Source of the DNA: Adiantum capillus-veneris
Taxonomy: Eukaryota > Streptophyta > Polypodiopsida > Polypodiales > Pteridaceae
NCBI GenBank assembly: GCA_014529385.2
Contig: CM043960.1
Span: forward strand, 36,966,781-37,030,780
DNA length: 64,000 nucleotides
Reading direction: 5' to 3'
Below, piece by piece: positions 50,331 through 61,920 of this stretch. The notes below the pieces were generated by a model. The model was not told the DNA's origin. It worked only from the letters and a program-made list of their open reading frames with translations, and searched no databases. The position numbers and the translations under genes were made by a program. Numbering within the stretch: position 1 is the stretch's first letter; each line of letters begins with the position of its first letter.

Positions 50331-50880
50331 CATGTTGGTGCTCCACGTGATGATGTAACAAATTTTTGACAGGTGCACGCCTCCTTTTGGCACATACTAT
50401 CCTTGGGGTGCGAAGAGAGTGACAGTGGATGTATTGAGCTTCCAACTCTTCTACATCCATCATGCCCTTCCATTTTGAGGCTATTCTTCACAAAAAATCG
50501 AGTTTTAGTGTATTTGTAACTGGATAAACTTACAAAATCTGGGCTATATTCCAAGCTTGCCTTGAAGAAAACTGGCAAAATTTTGCAGGTTTTAGTGTAA
50601 ATGTTCTGATTTCTTCAAATTTGACCTAAAAATCAAAAGTGCTTTTATTATGGCTTCATATGTTTTCAATGTTTGCAAAAAGACAAGGTTTACTATATTT
50701 TTAACCAGCTAAAATTAGAAAATATTGGCTAGATTCTAAGCTTTCCTTGAAAAGAATTGAAAACGTTTTGCAAGTTTTAGCGGTAAATTCTCAAATTTTG
50801 GCCTAAAAAGCAAAAGCGTTTCAATAGTGCCCTTCTTTACTTCGCATACTATTTTTTTGGTAAACCTAGCGAATTAGTTT

Positions 50881-51477
50881 AGGAAAAATGTTTTCTGCAA
50901 GCCCTATTTGAGACCTCATGTGTCACATGCTTATGTTGTCCCACGTGAGGCACAGGTGGTGCCAGCCCAACTGCGAGACCATCTGACTTTGCTTCCTTGG
51001 GTGAAGTTGTAACATGTAGTGTGCATGTGCTCGAGGTTAATAGAATAGCTATGCGTGTAGGTGCCTAGCACAAGGTTTTTGCTCAGCATTGTCCGATATG
51101 TGGAATCATGAAAAGCTTAGCATATGCTATTCTCGGGCCTTCTTCTCTTTTGCTTTGTATGGTTCATGGTCCATGTTCATATGGGCACAATGTTCCTCAG
51201 TGTGAGGAGATGGCCATGTGATGGCACCAATACATGTACATGGTTATGGGTTACCCTTCCTTGTAGATAGCCTTGAGAACTTGTATGGTTGGTTGGGTTT
51301 TCTTGTCAGGGCCATGACAATTTCTTAGCGTGAGGCTTTTGTATTGGTGGTGGTTATAATCTATAAACCCTCCTGAGTATTGTTATAAATATTTAAAAAT
51401 GATAAAATATCAAAATAGAGTATTCCTTCAAATTTGAGTGCTCTCTCTAAATTTGTGTAGAAGAAAAGGGGGGTTTT
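50881..51477. other. Spacer at the truncated end of the gypsy element
   Basis: No integrase, LTR copy or other gene recognised. The homology of the gypsy polyprotein ends at about 51480. Confidence 0.5.
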
Positions 51478-52618
51478 TTAATGCCATTCAAAAGGAAAAT
51501 TAGAGCCACTCTTCAAATTAACTTCAAGAGGAAAGATACAGTCTCCTTTCGTTTGCATCATGAAGTACTTGAGACTTTGGTGGTCCGTTTGCAAAATAAC
51601 TGGAGTCCCCAAAAGATAGTGCTTCCATGTGTCTAGGGCATGTAGAACAGCTAATTTTTTTTCCGTATATGCCCAAGACCCGTTCATCGGTATTGAGCCT
51701 TCGGCTCTCATATGCTATGGCATGCCCTTCTTGAAGAAAAACTGCTCCAAGGCAATCACCACAAGCATCACATTGAACCTCAAATGGCTTTGAGAGATCC
51801 GAAAGCATAAGGACTGGTTGGAAGGTAAGCTTCTCTTTGATCTTGTCAAAAACATTTTTCTCTTTAGCAGTCCATGAGTACTTAACGTTCTTCTTTGTTA
51901 AGTCATGCAATGGTCCTACTATTTGAGAGAATTTGGCTATGAAGTGTCTATAGTATGCACGCATAACAATAAAGCTTCTTAGCTCATGTAGATTCCTTGG
52001 ATTAGGCCATGCTTTTATTGCCTCCAACTTTAATGGATCCATATGGATACCATTTTGAGAGATAATATGACCTAAGTATTGAATCTCTTGAAGGAAAAAA
52101 TTTCTCTTCTTTTGATTGACAAAAAGCTTGTTCTTCCTCAATGCTTGAAAAATCACCTGGAGATGTTGCGTGTGTTCCTCGAAGGACTTAGAGTAGATGA
52201 TGATATCATCAAAGAACACTCCAGTGAATTTGCGGTAGGGTCTAAATATTTTCTCCATTAAACGATTGAACATGGCTGGTGCATTAGTCAAGCCAAAAGG
52301 CGTGACTAGATATTCATAAAGACCAAACGTTGTACTGAATGTTGTCTTTAGGATATCTTCATTCACTATCCTTATTTGATGGCAGCCACTTTTGAGGTCA
52401 ATCCTACTGAAGTAGGTAGAGCCTTGTAAATTATCAAACACATCTTCAACCCGCGGTACAGGAAATCTATTTTTGATAGTGATATGTTTTAGTGCTCGAT
52501 AGTCCACACACATGCGGTATGTACCATCTTTCTTTTGCTCTAAAAGGACTGGAGAACAAAAGGGAGAGGAGTTGAGCTTCGCCATCCCTTTGTCTACCAA
52601 TTCTTGTACTTGTCTCAT
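51478..52618 (-). pseudogene. gypsy reverse transcriptase and RNase H, partial
   Basis: A 364-codon frame (52618-51524). RT motifs in order: GTYRMCVDYRALKHITIKNR, FPVPRVEDVFDNLQGSTYFS, RIDLKSGCHQIRI, FGLTNAPAMFNRLM, VFFDDIIIYSKS (normally VYLDDILVYS; both catalytic Asp kept), and YLGHIISQNGIHMDP. The connection domain RAYYRHFIAKFSQI follows. RNase H starts at KPFEVQCDACGDCLGAVFLQ (normally SDAS, so the first catalytic Asp position is kept) and shifts frame near 51710 into EKKLAVLHALDTWKHYLLGT and TDHQSLKYFM. It stops at 51478, before integrase. The RT itself is the best-preserved polymerase in the window. Confidence 0.9.
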
Positions 52619-52819
52619 GATCTCCTCTTGTTGAGCTTGGAAAAGTCAATAAGGAGGCTTGTTAGGCGGTGAGCTTCCTGGTAGGAGCTCAATTCGATGG
52701 TCATCATCCCCTTGTTTTGGAGGTAAGTCCATAGGGACATCATAGATGAACACATCTTGAAATCCATTTAGAAAATTAGACAAGTCTAACTCTTCTTGAT
52801 TCCTAACACTTTGCTTTGT

Positions 52820-53290
52820 TCAAACATTAGCATCATTTAGAGACTCTTTGACAAAAATCATGTAAGCAGAAACTGAGCTTTTATCAAAAGCAGGTGAATT
52901 TGCAAGTAGTATAGTACAACCGGACTCACTAGCATCTATATAGATGCTCTTTTCCCTGTAGGTGAAGTAGATTCTCCTTTCATGGAACTTCATGTTGGCA
53001 GCCATGCGGTTGAACCATGGTGCCCCTAGGATAACATCCTCATGTTGGAGAGAAGAGATGAAAATGTCTTCTTTGTTGACATAGCTTTGGACATGAAGCC
53101 TCAACTTCCCAATCAAGGGAGTAATAGAGGCTTGTTATCCCTTGAAAGCTCCATCGGTAGTTACAATATCTCCCATCTCAAAAGCTTGAATCTCTAACCT
53201 AATGGCCAACTCCGTTGAAATGAAGTTGTGAGTAGAGCCAGGGTCAAACAAGATGAAGGCATCATGCTCCCTTACCTTTCCCCAAGCATA
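52820..53290 (-). pseudogene. gypsy aspartic protease
   Basis: Minus strand at about 53256-53221 reads AFILFDPGSTHNFISTELA. This is the retropepsin active site with Pro in the D-S/T-G triad position (DPG). It continues through a TAA stop (about 53137) to IGKLRLHVQSYVNKEDIFIS and LQHEDVILGAPWFNRMAANM, where ILGAPWF is the flap-side conserved ILG.DWL box. It would process the polyprotein. Proline in the triad also occurs in some related elements, so loss of activity is not certain from that alone. Confidence 0.8.
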
Positions 53291-54688
53291 GGAGAGAGGT
53301 GATCCTTTGCAATGAGAATCCTCTTTTGGAGCTTTGATCGTGGAAGCTCTAGGAGTCGCATTGTGGGCATTTCTCTTGGGGCAAGAACGATCGCCATGTC
53401 CTTGCTCTTAAAAGATTTTTGGTCCTTACGAAAAGCTTCAAGCTCTTCAGGAGAGAGTTTATTTTTACCTTTGTAAACTCCCTTCTCCTTGGACCAATTG
53501 TTGTTGTTATTGTTGTTGGAATTGCCTTGGGAAGAATTTTGGGCATTGTTTTTCCCCTTTGCATCGCTTTCGTCTTTGCTTTCCATGGGCTTGGCATTCC
53601 TTCCAGCCCCTTGTTGAAAATTGATGCGTGAAGCAACCATAGTGTGGTGGATTACTTTGATGATAGAACCAGTCCATTGGGAGTTGACGTACTCGGTCAT
53701 CTCTTTAGTCAGTCCCGCACAGAATTGTTGCTTTTGCTCGGCAAAGTCTATCTTTTGAAAGACTGTAGCCTTGAGATGTAAATCCCAAAACTTGTCCACA
53801 TATTCAAGGATAGACTTGTTGGAGAGCAGCTTCAAACTCCGTTATTTGTCGGTAAGCACTTTGTCCTTTGCATCGCTTGCAAGGAATTGCTTCATGATGG
53901 AAACTCATAGAGTTTTCCATGTCTTTGGGGCTTCATTGTTGCCACGGAGGCTAGCCCACCATTGACAAGCAATTTTTTGGAAGTGCATAGCTACATGGCA
54001 TAGCATGGAGGACTCCATGAAGCCCTCATCTCCAAAGGCCGCATCAAATTGCTGGATGAAGGCCAATACTTTGTCGGTAGCACCAAAGGTGCCATCATAG
54101 ATAAGAAAAGAGATACTCTTTCCTCCCTCTTTGAATTTCTTGAGCTTTTGGGACCTTCTCCATGCAAGGTAAGATTTGCGATGTCCTCTCCTCTTATATT
54201 CTCTAGGAGAATAGCTATTGCTTTTGTGCGAAGAGGAGAAAGGTGAAGAAGGAAAAGAGGGTGACCTCTTTCTTGCCTTTTCTTCCTTTTTTTCCTCTCT
54301 TCCCTTTCGGAGTGACGAGGAGAAGGACTATGGGTTGACCATTTCCTCTTGGGAGGAGTTGGCGACCGTCTATACCGCCATCTTTGTGGAGCCACATCTT
54401 TAGAGGAACTTAGGGATTCACTTCTTTCTCATTCTTTGGATTCCTCCTCTCCTATGGGAGTCTCATCAAGAGGCCTCCTAAGCTCTCTCTCCTCTTGGAG
54501 AGGAAGGGAAATCCCATAAGCATGAAGTTGTTGAGTAACTTCGGGTTGCAAAGCAGGGTTGCCCATAGCTTGCTTTGCAACCTAGTAACAAGATAATTAA
54601 CAAACATGGGGGCATCATCATTAGCACCTTCATGTGCAAAATCAAAGTTATCAATGTTCATTCTACTCTCTTGGTTATTGTCAACCAT
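53272..54688 (-). pseudogene. gypsy gag (nucleocapsid) with destroyed zinc knuckle
   Basis: Starts MVDNNQESRMNIDNFDF at 54688. After a basic Ser/Arg/Lys-rich stretch (54395-54215) it enters the Retrotrans_gag core: FIQQFDAAFGDEGFMESSML (about 54063-54004), HFQKIACQWWASLRGNNEAP and KTWK, then NKSILEYVDKFWDLHLKATV (53823-53764). An Asn-run follows near 53510. At about 53410-53375 a knuckle should read C.KCGEQGHGDRSC. GHGDRSCPKRN is there, but the CX2C half is lost with a small deletion that also shifts the frame. Gag would form the particle. Frameshifts at about 53380, 53840 and 54000. Confidence 0.85.
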
Positions 54689-55056
54689 GCTTATTAAACT
54701 TATGTATAGATTACTTTGTGCTTTGGTACCCTCAAAATCCTTAGTCGCTACTCTTCTTTACCACACCCGTGGTTTAGACAATGTTGATTACAAAGACTAG
54801 TGGAGTGGGTCTAACATTGCTTGGTTGATTATGGTTCATGTTGAGCTTGCTCGTAGCTCAATAATGGTTAAGCCAAAGGCAAGCCCCGAAAGACTCCATT
54901 ATTAAGACTATAGTTCCCAATGGTGTACCTCAAACTAAGTCCTTCTCAACCAAGATAATAGATCCTTGTCCCACTTACCCTATTGCAATGAACAGGTCCA
55001 ACCTTTCATGGAAAACTTAAGGACCTCGCTTCTTAAGCAAGAAAAGAGAAACCAAT

Positions 55057-55070
55057 AGCTCTGATACCAA
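55057..55070 (-). other. Primer-binding site (tRNA-Met type)
   Basis: The minus strand reads TTGGTATCAGAGCTA, matching the 3' end complement of plant initiator tRNA-Met (TGGTATCAGAGC) exactly for 12 bases. It sits directly against the LTR. Confidence 0.9.
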
Positions 55071-56185
55071 TGTAATGGAAATGGCCTATGAACTTTTAGA
55101 ATAGTGGATTTAAGAGAATTACAGTGAGCATTTTTGTGAGACTACTTTGAGAACATAGAGGGTGAACTTAATTAGTGGTAGCAACATAACCATACTACTT
55201 AATTAACTTGGCATGAACAATACTTTTGCAAGAGAGAGAGAGAGAGTTTAGAGAACTTGACAACGTTTGAGGACCGGATTTAGGTGGAGCCGGTCCCCCC
55301 TCCAATAGGCTTTTGTATTATAGATTCTCCCATCAAGAGAGACTTGGTATAATACAATTTTTGTGTTCCTTGTGACCTAGGTGATGCAATGAAGATGGAA
55401 AGCTTCATGCATCACGAGCATAACATAAAATTTGTAAAATCATTAACCATCCCTGACCTCACTCCTAAGGCCTCAAACACCTTCATAGGTGGAGAGAGCT
55501 AGCGGGGAATGAGGGTAGAGAAGAGGAAGAAGAAGCATTCATAGGAGAAAGAAATAGTTCCTCACTTATCATCACTCTTCTTGCTTAGCATAGATAAATA
55601 TCATAGTATGAAGATGAAGAAGATGCAAGCTTAAGCATTGAAGCATGTCTCTTGTTTGGATTTGCATTCAATAGCCAAGAGTGTTGGTGTAGGCTCTCAA
55701 CTTCTCAACAAGCTTGGACAAGGAGATGGAGCTCTTGCACTTTGCACTTTACATAATGAGTGTGTGTGTGTGGGAGAGTATACCTTGCAAGCAAGCCCCC
55801 AACTTCCTTGGTTGACCCCCCCCTTGTAGGTCATGCTAGAAGATGATTGGACCCCTATAAGCCTAGCCAATCACATGCAGGGTGCATATCAAGTAACCAT
55901 ACTAGACTTGAGACAAGTGTCCCCTTTCCCCTTTGAGAGACGGGACTTGATAAATGCATAATCAATTAAATAAATTAGCTAAATTATCATTGGACCCCTT
56001 GAGAGGCCAACCAATAGGCTTTAGGCACACCATGAGGGCAACATGAAGAGGAGCTTGAAAAGTGTCCTAGTTACTTCTTTAGACAATGCTTGACTTGTGT
56101 GAGGGTGTGTGTGTTCTCAATCTCTAGCTCCTACAATTCTTGACTTGTGTGAGGGTGTGTGTGTTCTCAGTCTCTAGCTCCTACA
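55071..56185 (-). repeat. 5' LTR of the gypsy element (right edge tentative)
   Basis: It begins TGTAATGGAAATGG directly against the primer site. Contains no coding sequence; (AG)n at 55230-55247. At 56089-56187 a 50-bp unit starting CTTGACTTGTGTGAGGGTGT is tandemly repeated. With one copy only, the outer edge cannot be fixed. Confidence 0.55.
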
Positions 56186-56578
56186 ATGAGGGCTCACCCC
56201 CCCTTGAGTAGGGATCATGTTGACTTTTAGGAACACCTTGAACCCTTCAAGCTTGTGGAAGGTTCTCTCTTCAAGCTCAACTCTATCAAGCCTGGAGACA
56301 ATTCCCACATCAAGCTCAGTCCTAGCACCTCAAGCACGACAAGCACCTCAAACACCTTAGTCAACAAGAAGATAGTGAAAGTTGAAGTTGAAGTGCATTT
56401 GCCCAAGAGGTGGTGCCAGATGGTTTTTTCCAATTTTGGCGTGCATCGTTTGGGAGCCCAGCAAAGTCAAAGTTCGGTGGGGATTGTATGTCTCAAAGTC
56501 GACAAAGTGATTTTTTGCTTGGGCTTTGCAGCTTGGGAATCAGAGCCTTGAGCAGTGAGGTTGAAAGTTGATTTGGGG

Positions 56579-56612
56579 AGGGGGGGGGGGGGGGGGGGGA
56601 GGGGAGGGGGGA
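56579..56612. repeat. Poly-G tract
   Basis: About 34 bp almost entirely G with two A. Read on the minus strand it explains the proline-rich frame there. Confidence 0.95.
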
Positions 56613-57185
56613 AGAACTTTTTGGGATATTTTTGAAGGCCTTGGAGGCTTGTGAGCTTGGAGCGTTGTGGCGGAGTCACATGGAACCCAAAGTTATCCCA
56701 CATGGGGAGTATGCATTGGAGAAACAATGATATTTATAGTGGAGCAAGGCACTCACATAAAGCAACGAGCTGGAGAGGAGGAGCTCCTGCTCCCCAAGAG
56801 CTCTTGTAGCCCTTGGCCATGGTCTCCACGATGGGTGCTGCGTGGGCGGTCTTCGGCAAAGTGACGGCTCTTGGTGGTGATTTTGGGTGGCAGAGGCCGT
56901 GGTCGGGCCTGCAAAGTAGGTGATGATGTGACAAGGCGATGCCCGTGGGGTGCATTCACACGAGTGGACTTCTCCCCCACCCCCCCAAAAAAAAGCTTTT
57001 ATGAAGGCAAGCTCACAAGGGAGCAACGACGGCAACGTCATTACCCCCCTTGAGTAAAAGGGAAACCTCATGTACTAAGAGAGAGAGGCAATCACCTCCC
57101 CTTCAAAAATACTAAGTGGGGTGCCTTGGTGGGCCCGCCAAATGCCAAAAAATGAAGGGCTCTCCATAAGAAGTAAAACAAACGG

Positions 57186-57193
57186 GTTTTTTT

Positions 57194-57224
<31 letters not shown>

Positions 57225-57227
57225 GGG
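57186..57227. repeat. Poly-T followed by poly-G tract
   Basis: About 18 T, then about 24 G. The proline/lysine frames on the minus strand are repeat artefacts. Confidence 0.95.
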
Positions 57228-57481
57228 TTGTTTGTTTTTTTCGGAGGTGAAGAAAGACAAGAGGGCCTTTTCAACGGTTGAGAACTCGGTGGAGCTAAGT
57301 GAGGAGAGAGAAGGCTGTGGTTTTGGCTACACAAGCTTTGTAAATAGTTTTTTTGAGCAAGGAGAAGCATCATTGCCGCATATTGTGTCTATTCCCCCTT
57401 CCCCCTTTTCTTTTTTGCTCATGTGCGCATGTTTCTGGGTGTGTGTTGGCAAGTGTGTCCCCCCCCCCCAAGGTTGTGTTG

Positions 57482-57484
<3 letters not shown>

Positions 57485-57555
<71 letters not shown>
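57485..57555. repeat. (AG)n microsatellite
   Basis: About 35 perfect repeats. All open frames over it, on both strands, are low-complexity artefacts. Confidence 0.95.
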
Positions 57556-57558
<3 letters not shown>

Positions 57559-59860
57559 GTTGTGTGAATAGAGGGATGTGGAATGAGCAATGTGGGGGTG
57601 AGTGTGCTCGTTTGTGGTGATCTTGAAGGCCGTGTGCGCCTTGTGGAGCATGCAAACAATACCTGGCTGGTGTGAGTTGTTTTTTTGAAGGAGGTGTATT
57701 TGAGAGGATAGGGGTGTTGTGAATACCCTGAGCTATAGGAAAGCATTGTTGTGTGTGATAGGTGTGTTCCCCATTCCCCCTCTTCAACGTCTCACTAAGC
57801 CAGCTCAGTTCTACTGAGCATAGCCTTTTGTAACTATGCCAAAATCAGCATAGTTGCAAAATTCTACGAGAAGTGCCTTCAATTTGAGGTGTGTAGTTCA
57901 CTTTTTCAGCATGTGTGATGAGTTTTATTGACGGTGTTACAAATTGCCAACTCAACTCGGGCATGGACATGTCAACTTCCACCCCATGCTCACATCAACT
58001 TCTACAGGCTATCTCTACTCCATCAACCTTCAAGTGGTAGCACTCCAACATCAGTGATATATATATGACCACTTTGAAGGCTCAGTAGGTGCCTGGAATG
58101 TCAAAAACGAGATTAGTACGTGCAACTTTCAGTCACTAAAAATTATGTCTTGTGTGACCATAGCCTAAATTGGTGTAATGTTTTCTTGTAGATGTTCAAT
58201 TTAAATTATCGTTTAGCATATTTTATTTTTCTTTATTGTTTGTTTACATGATAAAGAGAACCTAACAAATCTATCAAATTAACGCATACGAGTGGGACTC
58301 CCGTCATCTCTGAAAGTGGTGCTACCCACAATAGTGATTCTTGCTACCAACAATAGCAAGAACAAAGAAAATATATACAAAGCCATGAACATATGTTTAT
58401 ATCGATTTTAGAACCATCACATCTATCGTCTCTAAATTTTTCCATCTCTCAATTCTTGACTTAGATATGGTATGAATGGAGATATGACCCTTAAAATGGG
58501 AGTGGTATAACTGTAGCCTTGACCCTTAAAAGCGAGTCAAACAAGTGATAAAATCACAAGGCCTGCGAGACATGATAAAAATTTCTTTTTGACATGCAAT
58601 TTTTCAAGCCCCCTTTCATATGCTTTGTGTAATGCAATCAACTTATATAATTTGCCATATATAACGCTAACTTAAAGATATAAATACAAAAAATGACAGG
58701 CCATTTTGAGATTGTTTCGATAGGCAAAATAGCCCTTGACAAAAAAAATAGGCGTCAATTTTAGACATTGATCTGAAGCTAGATCCCACTTTAAAATCAC
58801 TACATTTGTAAGCTTTTTAAAAAAATATATAAACACATAAAATTGAATTAAAAAAGCACCCTTAAGCTCTACACCCTAAGCTTTAGATCCCTATGCTCTA
58901 CACCCCACTTTAAATATTCTACATTTTTAAGCTCTAGAGACCTTTTTACAAATTTAAACTGTAGATCCTTAAGTTACAAATCCTACTTTAAAAGCTTTAA
59001 AGTTCTAAGTCCTAAAACTCTAGCGTCTTGGAGTGACCTTTCCCCTACTTGTGGATCCATGTAACATTTTCACTTTCTTTAATTCAAACTTTTACCTTCT
59101 AATTTAAAAAAAAAACTCTAGGTGCTCATTGGAGACCTTACTTTAAAAGTTCTACATCATTAAGTTCTAAACTTAGCTTTAAAATCTTTAAAGGTTAAAG
59201 CCCTAAATGATAGATTCCTTCCATAAAGTTTTAACTAACAAAAATGACAACTTTAGTTTATTACCTCAAGTTTAAAGGGGTGAACCAAATTCTCAAAATG
59301 CAAAGGTGGGTAAAAGAACTTCTCATATTTCAAAATGAAAAGGTGACTCTTGGGATTTGTGGAGCCTCTAAGGTTTTATCATTTAACAAGTAAAGCTGTC
59401 AACGTTTCCAAAGGCATTGGGCAACCCAAAATCTTTTCCTTGATATATTAGAGTTCATTTCATATTTCAAAACTCAAGACGTGTCCATCATTAGATTTAC
59501 ACAATTCATTTCAATGAGTGTCCACCATCTTATTTCAACCAATCAACATTTTTGACCTATCAAAAAATGCTAAAAAATACAACTCAACCTTTTTCCTATT
59601 TTAGTCACCAAAAAGAGAAGGCAACGCTATAGCCTTGCCCTTTGGACATGCAAAAAAAGAGTTAGATTGATTTGTGTATGAGAGAGGAGAGAGTTTGTGT
59701 ATGTTGGAAATTTTTCAAATTTGAGAGAATTTTCAGAAATTACAGGGGTATTTTCCCTAAAGGAAAAGTGCATGTCATTATTTAATGCCAAAATTATAAT
59801 GGCATAAGTTGTAACTTGTAATGTGCCTACTTTTGCTTAAGGGAAGGGGAGCGGAAAGCT
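57556..59860. other. Spacer, with AAGCTCTA-rich block at 58.85-59.25 kb
   Basis: At 58860-59240, words like AAGCTCTACA, CTTTAAAA and TTCTAAGTCCTAAA recur irregularly. This looks like an old degenerate array. Otherwise nothing recognised. Confidence 0.4.
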
Positions 59861-59866
59861 TGAATG

Positions 59867-60571
59867 TCATTGGGGGGCCATTAAGTATGTTGCCACGATC
59901 TTGCAAGCAGCTCGAATTAGAGGGAATCTCATCGGATACCGCCGAAAAACTAAAGGCAAAGAAAAGTAGCTGTGATAAAGAGAGGTGGCGAGAGAGCTGC
60001 GTGTCCGGAGCTCCTTGAGAGCCGGTGATCTTTTTGCAGGCGACTTTTGTGGATTTTGTGCGATCGGGGCAAGCTTCATTGCGTAGACGTCATCAGCGGC
60101 GTGAGCGGGCCGTCGCATGCGCAGGGAGGAGCTGCTGCTGCGGTTAGGACGAAAGAGGTGAGCCTGGTAGGCAGCGGTGAGCGGGCAGGATGCATAGTCA
60201 TCAGCAATGGAAAGGTGGAGAGCAAGATGGCAGCTGCTCATGCTGGCGGCAAGGAGAGCGTTGGCACTGGCCTTGCAACAAGATGAATCAAAATGATGCA
60301 GGCGCGCTGGTGAAGGGCTAAAATGGTAGGTAGTCGGAGACGGTTCACTACGCCACGCAGCTTGTGGAGCGCGATGTCTCACTGTGTGTACACTAGGCAA
60401 AGCAGGAGATGCGCTCTTTGCAGAAGGCTCAGGTAGAGGTGGACAACGTTGCCCATGGGCTGCAGATGGAGACCGGAGCGAGGGAGGGAGACAGTCGCAC
60501 GAACGGGAGAAGGTGGAGGGGCGACTGCGTCGCCGAGGGGGGGGGACTGCGTGGGAACAGTTGAAGCTCAA
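59867..60571 (-). other. GC-rich 234-codon ORF, unrecognised
   Basis: The longest unbroken frame outside the RT. It lies in a local GC-rich island (about 59990-60560) unlike its AT-rich surroundings. Composition is rich in Ser, Pro, Ala, Arg and His (RRRSRPSTFSRSCD, SSSSSLRMRRPAHAADD) with no domain, signal peptide or membrane segment. The opposite strand is also open in places, typical of GC-rich DNA. It could be first-exon or CpG-island-like sequence of a host gene on either strand, or chance. Coding status is unproven. Confidence 0.2.
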
Positions 60572-60599
60572 GTCTTTTGCTTTTAGGAAGCGTGGCCCA

Positions 60600-61484
60600 C
60601 GAATCTAGGGATGTATTTAATTAATGAATCGAACAATCGACCCAGTATGTCTCGTCAATTGGTTGCTCAAGTGTTGTGCAATGTTGATTGTGATGCCTCA
60701 CCTTAATGCATGGAGGAAGCAAAACAATATGTCAATTTTGAATTACAGTGACATTTCGCCATGTCAATTTAGTTTTTTTTTGCCTCACCAATGGGTGGAT
60801 AGGTGTGGATAGATGTGGACGCTAAGCTAGGCCACCCTCAAGACTGTGTGATAGAGGTAGCTTGCAAGGGGATCTAGATTCTAGGCTGGAACGTATAACA
60901 AATGATAGTCGCACACACAACAAATTTTGTTGTCAACTTGTCACCCAATCAGAAAGGCACCAACCACACACACACACGCTCACCTAAATTGAAAAGTGAA
61001 CATGGAGATAACCACATGAGGAGAACAATCATCACGACCTTACGCTTCCAAGTATAGCAATAATTTTTTTTTCCCAAACTCACAATAGTGAGTGCTAAAA
61101 GATTAGAAGGGTAGCCATGCTGCTTAGTCATAGTGTGCGAATACATCGGCTCATAAAGGGTACCACCCTGAAACCATTCGAGACAAAGAAAAACTTACAC
61201 CGGCTTGGAGTTACCACCAAGAAGCTGGCCTTGCCACATCCCACCCCTTGACCGCCAAGTCAAAGCTAGAACACCAAATTGGCAACAAGAGAACCATCAA
61301 ACGTCACTTTTTCTTCTTCTTTCTTCTTAGCAAACAGCAGTGCTGGTCAAGGGTCCCGCCACATTAATCACATGGCCAATGAGATCTAACTTCGAGACTT
61401 GTATCGACAGGCGGGGATAATACATTGGGTGCTTGATTCTCCATGGTTGCACCACCAAGAGTCGTCTCTGGCTTATCTTGGATC
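60600..61484. other. Spacer
   Basis: No gene recognised; short (CA)7 at 60965-60978. Confidence 0.4.
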
Positions 61485-61920
61485 TCATCTATGGGGACCT
61501 CCACCTTGCTTCATTTCACTACCACCCACTTCCCCCGCAGGATTACAGGAGGTCTCACAAGGCATGGTAACCCTGGAAACACGTCTCCATGTCGCCCTGC
61601 CCACCGGATTACGAACCACTTCCACCTCGGGGTAGTTCTTAGCATAGTGTCCGATTCTTCGACATTTATAACAAGTGTTGGGAAACAAAGTAAAATCCAC
61701 CTCTTGCCGATAGGCACCAAAATCTCCATATTGAGATCCAAATACTTGGGAATGGGCACATGTCCCATAGGATACACACTTTCACATCCAAGCCGAGCCG
61801 AACACGATGCATCTTCGAAGAAAACAGCACCTAGCCCATCATATTGGCAATCGTGTCCACCTAGCCCCGGAGCTAGAGACGAAGGCTCTTAAGCGTGACC
61901 CACATTGGGCAAAAATTCAG
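61485..61920 (-). pseudogene. LINE ORF1-type fragment (DUF4283 and zinc knuckle)
   Basis: On the minus strand about 61920-61790 reads FLNFCPMWVTLKSLRL, a stop, VDTIANMMG and HRVRLGLDVKV. This resembles the P.WVRL..LP...W....L..IGN.LG......ARVCVE.D layout of plant DUF4283 proteins. About 61673-61629 reads CYKCRRIGHYAKNY, a CX2CX4HX4C knuckle with the final Cys changed to Tyr. Such proteins are the first ORF of plant LINEs. Stops and a frame change show decay. No endonuclease or RT follows at lower coordinates. Confidence 0.5.

Larger units (their letters stand above)
49120..50880. repeat. Tandem array of 510-575-bp units, most carrying a microsatellite
   Basis: Units begin at microsatellites at 49158 (CT), 49671 (CT) and 50243 (CT then GT). 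They share TGTGCTNGAGGTNGTGAGAGA, TGGATGTATTGAGC, TCCATTTTGGGTCTNTTG, TAATGTATTTTTAACC, GCTATATTCCAAGCTTGCC and ATTTTGCAAGTTT in order. A partial fourth unit without microsatellite runs from about 50650 to 50880. The second unit has an extra internal duplication of about 65 bp at 49870-50010. Confidence 0.88.
51478..56185 (-). mobile_element. Ty3/gypsy retrotransposon, truncated before integrase
   Basis: On the minus strand from right to left: LTR (from 55071 upward), primer site 55057-55070 reading TTGGTATCAGAGCTA, gag (54688-53272), protease (about 53270-52820), reverse transcriptase and RNase H (52618-51478). Integrase, polypurine tract and the second LTR are missing. The right edge of the LTR is uncertain. 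CTCCTACA at about 56185 would fit the TG...CA rule. Confidence 0.85.

Noticed and set aside
56255-56551. 98-codon ORF (Ser/Thr-rich, then Val/Lys-rich)
   Set aside because: It sits next to the LTR and poly-G tract, has no family match, and the opposite strand is equally open.
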